Assembly: GCF_003171515.1 (NCBI RefSeq) | Contig: NC_089390.1 | Coordinates: 8,870,274-8,934,273 of the forward strand | DNA length: 64,000 bases | Direction: 5' to 3' | Origin: Pyrenophora tritici-repentis | Taxonomy: Eukaryota; Ascomycota; Dothideomycetes; Pleosporales; Pleosporaceae | Shown: piece by piece, positions 46,858 through 56,457 of the stretch | Numbering within the stretch: the first letter of the stretch is position 1 | Layout: every line of letters starts with the position of its first letter | The notes under the pieces: model-generated | Databases searched by the model: none | The model's input: only the letters and a program-made list of their open reading frames with translations | What the model was told of the DNA's origin: nothing | Position numbers and translations under genes: made by a program

Positions 46858-47478
46858 TGTGTGGAGCATGCATGTGGGTTTGTTTGTTTGACACTGCGCG
46901 TGCCTGCATCAAGAGTATGCCAAGCTGCAGGATTAATATTTTCAGGAACAAGCCAAGTATATCCAGATAATAGAACAATCCCTTCTGCTCTTGAAGAGTG
47001 TGTAGTGTTGTGTGCAAATGTCATGCGTCCCTACTACCTCTCCGGAAAGTTGGCTTCAATCACCTCACTGGCGATAAAAAGAGCCACGTGAAACTACCGT
47101 GACGCACAGTGCCCGGCATGCTGTGCTCTCTGATTTTTGTCTTGCGATTTTTTGTCACAGAGAAGTATCGTGGGCAATGTATTCGAATTTTGGTTCTAGA
47201 AGTCGATACTATCGTTTTTTGCACACTGTCACGAAAATAGTGTTTTCTTCAACAAGCGGTTTTCTGTATATCATTCCCATCTTTTGGGTAAAGTGATTGT
47301 AGTACTGTCTCGGGGGCGGACGTCATTCGCCACGCGCCATAGCGTTGAGACTGGTACAAGCTCAGGGTCGTACAGTACCATAGAACATTTTGTGTGATGC
47401 AATCACTTCATCCACATCATAATAACAGTACTTCTTTAGGATCGCGTTATAGTAATCCTGTGCAATATCATAAAGGTG
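46858..47478. other. AT-rich intergenic region
   Basis: About 620 bp without a supported gene. The right end is the promoter-proximal side of a candidate small RNA at 47510. Confidence 0.4.
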
Positions 47479-47509
47479 TATATATACTATTTGAACTCGA
47501 AATATTTCA

Positions 47510-47586
47510 GGAAAGTAGCTACATCACAAACATTATTCACTGTAAAATCGGCCACCCCGCAAGAGCTGGCTGACTCCTTTCCTTTT
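47510..47586 (+). ncRNA. Candidate Pol III small structured RNA, copy 1 (dispersed)
   Basis: TATATATA at 47479 lies 31 bp upstream of the GGAAAG at 47510-47515, which opens the conserved block CAGGAAAGTAGCTAC (47508-47522). An A-rich variable stretch follows. A hairpin is then formed by TCGGCCA (47548-47554) and TGGCTGA (47567-47573). CTTTCC (47577-47582) can pair with GGAAAG and is followed directly by TTTT. The predicted transcript is about 77 nt. Upstream TATA plus terminal T run is the layout of type 3 Pol III genes (U6-like). It is the only copy on the + strand. I do not recognise the RNA; it is not a tRNA, 5S, U6 or obvious snoRNA. Confidence 0.5.
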
Positions 47587-48539
47587 CGCTAGTTTTCCAG
47601 AACTAGAAAATCAAGAATATCACCACGATTTCCTTGTAACTAAAAGTCAGTTTGGATGCGTACGTTCGAGCATGTGCGCATGCGCATCGGAGAAGTCACA
47701 AGCGAGCTCTTCTTTTTTTGCCTTCTTACATTTACTTCATAAACCCATAGGAGCTGCTTACCCTGCGGCTTCAGCCGCCTGCATAAATAAAGTTTGAATC
47801 GGATCTTGTGCAAAGCATGATACGCGGGAACGGCATAAGAACCAGCTTACAGGTTCGACATCCGATGCGCGATTGAAACGGCAGACGGCATGGGTTCTTT
47901 ACATCCATGCCCCCACTTGCCGCACACAGTCAGCTGCCTATCTTTTCCCTTGTAGAAACGAGAATCCGGAGTGATCGGTCTGATCTGTACCTAGTCATTC
48001 GTCCCTCGATCGCGCTCACCACGCCCCAATGTCGATGGTGTCTTGGGGTAAACGTGTTGTTTTGGGGGTGGTTGGGGAAAAAAGGGGGCATCTCCGCCTG
48101 ATCCGTTGACTAACACCCTGCGTCCCTTTCTCTCTGGGCAAAGGATCACGGCGGATAAGGAATGTGTGTGTGTGCTTGCTCATTATCGATCATAGTTCCA
48201 TATCCATTTTGCCCCGGTTTTTTGTTTCTGTTCTAGAACAACTACAACTGTTATACAAATGGCCAACCTGAAGGATATCATATCGCTCAAAAGAAGGGTA
48301 TTCGCAACGCCGAGACCAGCCAACGTTACTTGTGACATACAAACATCCAACCTAAAAGAAATCCCCAACCCGCGCTTATCTCATGAACCAGAACATGGAC
48401 TCCATCATTAACTCCATCCGATTTGTATCGGCAAGGCTATACTCATGAGAACAGCGTCGCTAAAAAGACAGAAAACAAAAGAGAAAATTCAATCCCAGAT
48501 AGGGGAGTATCGTACTTATACAATGAGTGTGTTTGACCC
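47587..48539. other. AT-rich intergenic region
   Basis: About 950 bp. A perfect 6-bp inverted repeat, CTAGTT...AACTAG, lies just after the small RNA (47589-47606). No gene is supported. Confidence 0.4.
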
Positions 48540-49384
48540 TTAATCAGGGCCACTGCATTTGACTTTGATGTCTTCCATAAAGTCGTTGGCATGTGTGGAG
48601 ACCGCACTCGACGCAAGTGCCTTGCGATACGCGTTGGTTTGCGAGAACTGGGTCTCGTAATGTTCTTTGAGCTTGCGTTGTCGTCTTTCTTCTTTGTAGA
48701 TCCAGAGCGTGGCGGCGGCCAAGACTGCTATGATTGTGCCGAGAAGAACTCCACCGATGATAGTAGCGACTTTCAGACGGTGCTCCGTTATCCTGCATGC
48801 TTGGGTGGATGGTGAAGTAGTGGCTTGAGAGGGTGCGCTGGCGACGGCGGGAGCGACCATGTCTTCTGTCTCGCTAGCCGCGGGTGAGTCTGGTAGCTGG
48901 AGGGTGGCGTCGAGGATGGCTGCGACTTTTGGCGCGGTGGATTTGTTGCAGCAGCTTCGTGGGTCGTTTGCTGCGCGGCAACAGTATTGTCCAACGTCGC
49001 ATGTTTGTAGTTGCCATTCAGGTACTGGGGTAGTGCCGTTGAAATCGGTGGCTTCTGGAGCCGTGTTAGATGGGGATTATGTGTACATTGAATCTTCAGA
49101 GACTTACGACCTGGGCACAACTGCGGACAGGCGACATCCTTCCCGGTCGAGTCTGTACAGCCTCTGGAAAAGATCATGCCAATGTAAACGTCTGTGGTTG
49201 CCATGCACAAGCCATTGCTCAGACACAAATCTGTACTCGCACAGCAGCCGCTATGCTTCGCACTAGGGTTGCATGGTGTGAAGGTGCTGTTGAGTGCTGA
49301 GCCGTCTACAGCGTAGCATTGCTGAGCCGTAGCGACGGCGATGAAGGTCACAAAGACCGTCAGGAAAGAAGAACGTGCGACCAT
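48540..49384 (-). CDS. Secreted-type Cys-rich single-pass membrane protein
   Basis: The function is not recognised. There are two exons, 49384-49108 and 49054-48540 (53-bp intron, donor GTAAGT), giving 263 aa. A signal peptide (MVARSSFLTVFVTFIAVATAQQ) is followed by a Cys-rich ectodomain: QCYAVDGSALNSTFTPCNPSAKHSGCCASTDLCLSNGLC, then CTD...ACPQLCPGQ and, in exon 2, CDVGQYCCRAANDPRSCCNKS. A Ser/Thr/Pro-rich stem comes next, then one membrane helix (VATIIGGVLLGTIIAVLAAATLWIY) and a basic cytoplasmic tail (KEERRQRKLKEHYETQF). This type I layout is seen in many fungal surface proteins. It may be a cell-wall sensor, but no known sensor domain (WSC, CFEM) is present. Confidence 0.85.
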
Positions 49385-51013
49385 ATTAGACAAAACACAA
49401 TATAAATGAGCGAGTGAGAAGGAGTAAATTAGAAAAGCAAGAGATTGTGAGGGTCTGGGAACATGCAGAAGAATGAGCGAGATTTGAGGTATGGTATATC
49501 CACGAAAAATGTACAAACCATTAATCAAGGCGATATAAGAGTTGACAGGCAGGTCCCATATTTAGTTGGGTGCCCTACATTTGCAATGTTATGCGTTCAA
49601 TGCCCTGTGCAACTCTACTTCAGCTGGGAAGAAGGGTTGTTACAGGGTAGACCCAGGCGCGGCTTGAAACAGGACAATCAAACCCGGTTCATCGAGGGTA
49701 GCCAGATGGGTCCGCATGCGGCATACTGGGGTAACGTAGCTGATCGGCAGTTTGACCCAGGCAACAGGTTGTCGGCCGCGGCTTCTGAAATCGTGACACA
49801 GAGACGACAAAAGTCTAAATTCGTCCTGGCGAACATGGCCTCTTGGATTTACTCGTCAAAGGGATGCGCGTATACGGAGCCGCGTATGCAAATGTAAGCG
49901 CTTGCTGATGCGCTCCCGCTTCTGCTTTGTTGCCGCATATCGGGTTGACTGGCTCAGGCACAGAATGCTATGTAGGGTAGACAAAACGGGCAGGAGCCTG
50001 AGCAAATGATAGACTGCCGCGATGATGTGCCAAGGGGGTGAGGGGGCGGGGAGTACACAGGTTTGAGACGCAAGGTGGAGTTCGTGTTAACTAGGAAGCT
50101 TGGCTAAGCGCCGAGGTAGTGCCACACCACAGACTTCTTTGGTAACTTACTCGACCGCGATTCACCACCCGTTGGCAACGGGGCGCCGGAACCTTCGAAA
50201 CGCAGTTCCTAGCGGAACCGATCGGCTGGTTCCGTTACCATAAGCCCTTCGTTGAGTCAACGGCGATGATCTCTGACCCATCTACTGCCTCTCTTTGGAG
50301 ATGACTTACGCGAAGGCCGTTGCTTCTCCCCACAGTTGGGGAATATGATTCAATAGACGTCAAAATGCCTGTACTGGTACCTGGAATTTGCCATTCGCGG
50401 ACCCGGGAACCCTTGGTAATGACCTAAGCCAGCAATCTGACTTGTGCCGATCCCGGCCGCGACTCCGGGCATCAATTGGACTGCGCATTCTCTGCCCTAC
50501 GGTCTTGGTTTTTGGTTCTTGGTCGTGCTCGTCATTTTCATTCGCTTATATCTATCCCCGGCTGTACTCATGATGAGGCTTCCCGTCTTACTTGATCGAT
50601 GCCGAGGATTCATTCAAGAATTCCGAATACGAAATGCCTGATCGTGTCCGGACCATCTGGGAGAGACGGGTACACAAGCTACTCGGACCTTTCAAAGGAA
50701 AACCAAATTTACTGATCATGTATACATCATGGGTCAACCCGAACGTAATCTCCCGCAAACTCTCAACTTTGTCAAACGTTTGGCAGTATCAATACACTCA
50801 CTCCGTCTACCCAAGCCGAGAACCTCGTAACCGTGCCAAGCAATGCCTAGGCTGATGTTTCCACGTCATCGTCGAGATGGATGTGCGGTGATCATTGGGA
50901 ACTGTTCTCGAGCTTTGTAAGCAATTCGACCTCCATCAAGGGTCCCTTGACGGGCCGACGGCCCAAAACATGACCACTCCCAATGCTTTAGACCAGCATA
51001 TGCCCTTCTCGGC
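49385..51013. other. Gene-poor 1.6-kb region
   Basis: Short frames at 49463-49897, 50388-50641 and 50592-50855 do not resemble families and lack good splice partners. The last has reasonable composition and could be a degraded gene. I make no call. Confidence 0.35.
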
Positions 51014-52252
51014 TTAGACATCAAGTTCTTTAATCAGCTCTTCTACCCTTCGAATCTCAATATCTGGGCCACCCTCAACAACCACCCATTCCAACAAACT
51101 TTCTTTTGCCCTTTTTGCCCAGACTCTTGCATCCCGCATCATCCCATGACCTGCGTACACGTACGCCAATCTCTCGTAATCTTGGGCTAACAGTATCTCC
51201 AAGCCCTCAGTCTGGCTTATCTCCATGACTTCCTTCTCCCATGCGATGATTTGTGCCGCGTCATAAGTTTCCGGTGTTAGGTTCTCAAGCATGTGACGCA
51301 GCTTGGCGAACCTCTCGCGTCGTTGGTCGCTACCCATCATCTCGTATAGCGAGGCAGTGCATAGCGAGCATGTGCACGTGAAGTTCCAACCTTCTCTGTA
51401 TAGTTTCTGTCTCTCGGTATGTCTCAAGTCAATCTTGCCATATGAGATATCGATTTCTTCCCCAGCGTTGATGTTTCTCTGGGCTTTGATTTCCATCGAG
51501 AGTAACTTGGGAACAAAGCGTGCATGTGCGTTCGGCTTACAAGCATGGTTGATACGGGCGACAGAAGGGAACAGGCACATGTAAGCGTCGTCGATGTGTC
51601 CGTCGGCAAGTTGGCAGGCAAAGGCGTTGGTTTTCATTATGTCCTCGATTTGGCTGCCGCCCAAGCTCTGGTCCAATTCAAGAATGTCGTTGCGGTCCGC
51701 TTCTGGTAATTGGTCCAGTACAGTATTGAAGAGAGTTTGGCCTTGGGCACGAGTTACCGTTGCAGGGAACTGTGAGCTTGCCACAATACGTGCAGACTCT
51801 AGTAGTATCGTGTCTCCTTTCTTGATCGGTTTTAGGGTGACAAGACCTTTGCCTTTGCCTTGGATCGTGCGGACCTCAAGATCACTTCCGCTGTTGAGAA
51901 AGTTACTTCCTAGAGCTTGAAATGCCGCTGATATCTTGTCCGCAGCGACGGCCATCGCGATGATACTCATGCCATGACCATTGCGCGCATCGACTGTTGT
52001 GTGCGTACAATAACTCTTTCCATGTCCTTGTTGGCAAACTGGTCTATGTGACCACACTGGATGCTGGAACTTTGGTACATCATCCAGGGGCTTGATGCTA
52101 GAATCGTTTTCCAGACACTGCTGCTGTTGAAGTGGCGACTGCGCCTGTGAGATGAAATATTGGGGGATATTCTGACACTGGGCTAACGCCTCCACCTGTG
52201 ATGTTAAAGCGCACACCCCGAATAGTGTGATTAAAACCCGAATAGAACTCAT
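51014..52252 (-). CDS. SET-domain protein with N-terminal signal peptide
   Basis: It is a single exon of 412 aa. The first 22 residues (MSSIRVLITLFGVCALTSQVEA) look like a cleavable signal peptide, followed by a Cys-containing segment (CQNIPQYF...CLEND...CQQGHGKSYCTHTT). The SET domain begins near DLEVRTIQGKGKGLVTLKPIKKGDTILLE. It contains the cofactor-binding motif RINHACKPNAHARF and GEEIDISYG, followed by a post-SET-like CTCSLC. The C-terminus is helical and TPR-like. It belongs to the SMYD-like fungal SET group, whose members methylate protein lysines. The secretory signal is unexpected, because SET enzymes normally act in nucleus or cytosol. An internal start (MSIIAMAVAADK, about residue 95) would give a form without it. 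Confidence 0.88.
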   Translation of the reverse strand: MSSIRVLITLFGVCALTSQVEALAQCQNIPQYFISQAQSPLQQQQCLENDSSIKPLDDVPKFQHPVWSHRPVCQQGHGKSYCTHTTVDARNGHGMSIIAMAVAADKISAAFQALGSNFLNSGSDLEVRTIQGKGKGLVTLKPIKKGDTILLESARIVASSQFPATVTRAQGQTLFNTVLDQLPEADRNDILELDQSLGGSQIEDIMKTNAFACQLADGHIDDAYMCLFPSVARINHACKPNAHARFVPKLLSMEIKAQRNINAGEEIDISYGKIDLRHTERQKLYREGWNFTCTCSLCTASLYEMMGSDQRRERFAKLRHMLENLTPETYDAAQIIAWEKEVMEISQTEGLEILLAQDYERLAYVYAGHGMMRDARVWAKRAKESLLEWVVVEGGPDIEIRRVEELIKELDV

Positions 52253-53561
52253 GTTAATTGCTGCGAACTTTCATACAGATGGCATCGCGGGTCGTAGTTG
52301 AGTGAGGTGACTGCTCCCCCCCTCAGATCTCTAACGCATCTGAAACAGGCCTAAGTCGAGCATCCGTATCTTCGCACAATGAGCACTTCAGAACAACCAC
52401 ACTCCTCCGTTGCAACCAGCTAGCTGGATCCTCAGTGCGCATTTCTCTGTGTGTATCGTAATTTTGCAACGACCGAAAATATGTCAAAATCAACCCATGC
52501 CGCACTCGTCCGGGACGACCGTCAGCCTGTCAGTAACCAATGAGTCTCATCCCAGTCAACAGCGCCACGTTCAGCCCTGTACTACACAAAGCATGATCCC
52601 ATCCGCTTCTTATGATCTCCAGGATGGAAATAAACAGTGCACTCATGCGGCCCTTACCGAGAAGCTCTCGACTGACTCACAAAATCTCCACACGGGCGCT
52701 TCCTCGTGCTACCCCGGGGATCTTAAGTAGTGGCACTGTACTATAGTTGCTGTTTCAAACCTGCAGCTTGTGCCACCTTCCCGCTTCTTGCGACACCGAG
52801 GCTGCTACGCATGTTACCAGCTTTGTACAGTAAACGCGCTCGCGGAGATTATGGCCACGGGGCCGAGAAGGTACGATAGACTTGATGAAGTGACAGGTAG
52901 CACACCATGATCTACGGGGATGGGCCTGTCTACATAAAGGGGGCATATTGGGTGAGGTGACCTGGTGCTGGGGAAGCCCTTGATCGAATAAGGTGCACAT
53001 ACAGTATACAACGGACGCTTGTGCCGCTTGGGGAAAGCCGAGGCTTAATGGTGTTAAATGTTTTGCCGTCGCCAGCTTATTCTTGGTTAAAATAAAGCGG
53101 AACGTGCAGTTAGGAATTGGCAAATACTCATAGACCGCATGCTGCGCGCACGCTTGGGTAAGGGTGAAGATCGGCAAGGGGAATGCCATATTTGTTCATG
53201 AACACCTCACTCGTGTTTCTACGCTGACGTCACCATCATCACCACTAGAGATATCTTCGCAAACTACAGTAAGCTCGTATCCTTTTAGACGAAGAACTTG
53301 CAGCTCTTTCGTATTTTGTGGATACCGGCTGAGGATGGTACCGGCTTTGTTTTGTCTTTTTTATAGTTCTGCATGTTACAATAGCAGCTCTTTCGTATAT
53401 ACATGACCATATCCTATCATCTTCAACTTGATCATCACGACAGAGCCCTGGAGGCTTCATGAATTTTCCTGTGCAATCCTGTCTCACATAAATGAGTACA
53501 GGTGTTGGTTGGCTTTGCACTAAGTGCGTAAAGGGAAATAACGATAACTAGGAATGCATTC
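52253..53561. other. Gene-poor 1.3-kb region
   Basis: No supported gene. It is the left flank of the small-RNA array and of an LTR relic. Small frames at 52410-52730 and 52755-53189 were rejected. Confidence 0.4.
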
Positions 53562-53694
53562 TGTTCGGTGGTTCTAATTGATATCTACGAACATAGGTGC
53601 TACGAAGGTATACCTAAGCTCTTGCGCAAGGTGGGCCGAAGTCGGGCCGAAGTGTCCAGCAGCCGACGTCTCTACCGATACTCACGATCCGACA
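53562..53694 (-). repeat. Relic copia LTR fragment
   Basis: From about 53577 to 53694 this matches the copia LTR at 63536-63725 almost base for base (the blocks around CTACGAACATAG, GCAAGGTGGGCCGA and CGACGTCTCTACCGATACTCACGATC). It ends in CCGACA and starts near TGTTCGG. About 57 bp of the LTR are missing, and no flanking duplication is visible, so it is a decayed fragment. Confidence 0.75.
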
Positions 53695-53853
53695 ACAGGA
53701 ATACAAGTGACACGCAAAGCCTCATCGGAACCAAAAAGACAATATCATATTCAACAAATACGGTGCTCGAATGTAACAACCAACAGACTAATTTGTGTCT
53801 GCTTCAATCGCGCTGCATACCTGTGCCTCTGCAAACATCGTAGGCAAATTAGC

Positions 53854-53920
53854 AAAAAGGAAAGTGAGCGCCGGGTCGCGCCAAAGCACTCTATGGTAGA
53901 TATTGTTGTAGCTACTTTCC
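53854..53920 (-). ncRNA. Candidate Pol III small structured RNA, copy 2
   Basis: On the minus strand, TATATATA (53951-53944) lies 31 bp upstream of GGAAAG (53920-53915) in CAGGAAAGTAGCTAC. The hairpin arms are GAGTGC (53891-53886) and GCGCTC (53871-53866). CTTTCC (53864-53859) closes the terminal stem and TTTTT follows (53858-53854). The predicted RNA is about 67 nt, the shortest of the five. The variable part and hairpin sequences are unlike the other copies, yet the layout is the same. Confidence 0.5.
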
Positions 53921-54281
53921 TGGTTAGTAATGGGATGGATTACTATATATACTATCTTCAACGGATGTAGTCACTGCGAAGATTTTTTGGAGGAGGACTG
54001 TAATAATTTCGAGCTTGGTTAGAAGACTCCTTCAGCCTTGATTGTCGCTATGCATCTTCCCGCGCTTACCTTACACTTTCAGATCCTCAGCAAATATGGC
54101 CAACTCCGCGCCTTATTCATACATACCCAGCAGTTCGTTTGATTGGCATGTGACCGCTGGTCGATACTGACAAGAGTATGCGACCACCTGCACCTTCCTT
54201 GTTCATACTAAGAAACTGCAGTGTCTTCTAAGAATCTTTTACACGACGCCAGATCGAACACATGCAGATTTCCAAAAAGAT

Positions 54282-54400
54282 AAAAATAGGTAAAGAAAAG
54301 GAGATGGTGATTCTCAACATAGTTGGTACACGCATTCCTATCGTTTGGTGTTGTTGAGTATCGTTGGGAAGCGGTGGTTCGCTGTGGACAGCTACTTTCC
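54282..54400 (-). ncRNA. Candidate small structured RNA, copy 3 (divergent)
   Basis: This is the weakest member. GGAAAGTAGCTG (from 54400 downwards on the minus strand) differs from the others after position 11. The hairpin arms CTCAACA (54358-54352) and TGTTGAG (54319-54313) pair perfectly around a 32-nt loop. The closing sequence is CTTTTC rather than CTTTCC, and the first T5 run is at 54286-54282. The only TATA-like string (TATATG at 54450) is about 50 bp upstream instead of 31. It may be decayed or use another promoter. Confidence 0.3.
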
Positions 54401-54855
54401 TGGATCATTATTTCAGCGCTTCAGAGGAAACATTGTGTTGCATGCATATACTAGGAGACTTTGCAACGCTATCACATAAGTAATTCATATCTTCGCTATT
54501 TCTCTCTTTGTGGACCAAACGGGGAATGAGAGACCTCACCGGATTTATTGCGGTGGTAGGTCGATGATACAAGCACGGCCGCTAGGACCCCTTGGATGAA
54601 TTAAGGAGAGTACAGTACACAGTCCGCAAGCTTCAGACAACAAGCATGAACTGTGCAATTAGACGGCTACGGGCACTGGAGTCCCAGCGCTCCAATAGGC
54701 ACGTGATGATTTGCCAACAAATGCCGTCTCGCTCTTACCCTAGCTACCTACCCTGGCGGCCTTTCCGTCCCAGCACAGCGGTAGCCCCACCAAAAAGCAA
54801 AAAAAAGGCTATCAAGCAAGAGAATCGAACGTTCAGCAATCCTGTACCGCAGAGC

Positions 54856-54956
54856 AAAAAGGAAAGGAGATCACATGCCCGCGAAGACACATGACCAGTT
54901 GCGTAAGACAAGCTCACTAACCGATGGTTTCGCTTTTTTTGTGGTAGCTACTTTCC
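54856..54956 (-). ncRNA. Candidate Pol III small structured RNA, copy 4
   Basis: On the minus strand, TATATAAT starts at 54988, 32 bp upstream of GGAAAG (54956-54951) in CAGGAAAGTAGCTAC. A long A-rich and then mixed middle follows. The 3' hairpin TCATGTGTC/GGCATGTGA, with several G-U pairs around a UUCG-containing loop, lies next to CTCCTTTCC. The closing CTTTCC is at 54866-54861 and TTTTT at 54860-54856. The predicted length is about 101 nt. Confidence 0.5.
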
Positions 54957-55406
54957 TGAAAGACTTTTAAACAAATAGACATTATATACTACAGCAGAAT
55001 ATGGATATGTAGAAGCTCGAGTGGACTGCAGACGGATGTACGTTAACCAGCTGTTGATAGGTATGGTAACAAACAAGGAGAAAGAGTATCGTTTCTTCCC
55101 TTTTTCGATAGTTACAGAGTGACTGGCTAACCATGACATGCAAATACCGATGCTCACATTTTTCGTTCTACTAAAGGCTAGGCACTACAGATTCAGCGAG
55201 AAATTATTGGCACCTTTAACTATTGATATGAGAGCAGAAGCTACAAAGCTATAGAAAAAACAAAAAGACGAAGAAAGCCACAATCTCCGCGGAAGGACCA
55301 TACGAGCATTGTCGAATGCTGTCAACTTGGCGACTCGAACTCTGAGCCCCAACCTGTTGTCCCGTCCCATCGCTCCAGGCAGCAGCCTCCCCCACCCAAA
55401 AATCCC

Positions 55407-55494
55407 AAAAAGGAAAGTGTTCACACCTTGCGATGTGAATGGGATTCGGCCTTCTGAAAGAAACTCGAGAGCGTTTGTTTTGTAGCTACTTTCC
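55407..55494 (-). ncRNA. Candidate Pol III small structured RNA, copy 5
   Basis: On the minus strand, TATATAAT starts at 55525, 31 bp upstream of GGAAAG (55494-55489) in CAGGAAAGTAGCTAC. The hairpin arms are TTCACA (55439-55434) and TGTGAA (55425-55420). CTTTCC (55417-55412) closes the terminal stem, followed by TTTTT (55411-55407). The predicted length is about 88 nt. Confidence 0.5.
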
Positions 55495-55525
55495 TGCTAT
55501 TGATCTCAATTAGAAACATTATATA

Positions 55526-56457
55526 CTCAACAAATAATCAAAAAACCATACCAACACCCGTGGGCTGAGATACCCATGCGCCAAAACCGCAGGCCCGCAG
55601 CGTCGGGCATCGGCGATCATGCTAGCCGCTAGCGTTAGGTCCTGTCACATGCGCGGAAGCGGACTGCGGTGAGATGCGCGTCTAGTGCTGACGGTTGGGA
55701 CAGGCAGCAGCAGCAGGCGCAGCAATTGCCGCTAGGCAATTAAGATCTACGCACATCAAATGTACGGGACTCCGGGACCCCGTTGCCGGAAAAAAGAAAA
55801 AGGGGAAGCCGCGATTGGTACGTGTCGCGTCGTGCGGCGCAGTACCTACTGTAGTGCGGGATTCCGACGAGCGCTGTAACGGCTTTGTCTTCGGTCAGGG
55901 AGGTTGATCTGACGTGAGGAGCTGGCACACATGAGGTGGCTGAGCGTTCACGCTGATGCTTACATGCATCGAGTTTCAACATGGGGGGGGGGGGATGAAA
56001 GGAGAACGTAGTGACTGCTTCAGTTGGAGGAGCAGTAAAGTGTGTGCATGTTTTTGACTGGGATAGTTTGTATCTGACATGAAAAGTTGAGAGGAAAGGG
56101 GTGATAGTTGAATCCTTCGTCCACCAAACGGTCCATGGGAAAAAACAAATGAAAACCGCCGCCCGCCTCGAGCACCAAGGGGCTCTGGTCCGTCGACCAC
56201 GATGTCTCTCTTACATCATTTCGTCCCCCTCACAGTAAAGAACGCCATATATGCAAAGAAGATGACAAGTTGTCCAGGTATCGATCGAAGTCGAGAGTTT
56301 CAGCCAAAGCCACAAACGGGCCCAATTTACAGGAGAACACAATAGGAATATTTGCCGGAGTAGCTTGGATGGGAGGCCCAAAAACAAAACAAAAAAACGC
56401 CGTTTAAAATGCAATTCTTTCAACCTGAGTCCGACCGCCCCAGCCGTCGTTCGTGAA
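55526..56457. other. Gene-poor spacer with a 12-nt G tract
   Basis: About 930 bp between the RNA array and the SYF1 3' end. A run of 12 G lies at 55983-55994. No gene is supported; the frame at 55695-55907 is compositional. Confidence 0.4.

Noticed and set aside
50592..50855. 87-codon + strand frame as a gene or pseudogene
   Set aside because: Composition is acceptable but there is no family match, no partner exon and no promoter sign. Left uncalled.
54820..54850. tRNA gene suggested by a B-box-like GAACGTTCGATTC and a following T run (minus strand)
   Set aside because: No acceptor stem or cloverleaf can be drawn around it, and the A box at the right distance is missing. The same holds for GAGTTCGAGTC near 55325-55345.
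53854..55525. Reading the GGAAAG...CTTTCC elements as miniature inverted-repeat transposons
   Set aside because: The inverted repeats are only 6 bp, interiors are unrelated, no target duplications are visible, and TATA boxes and T runs lie at fixed places. It remains a weaker alternative.
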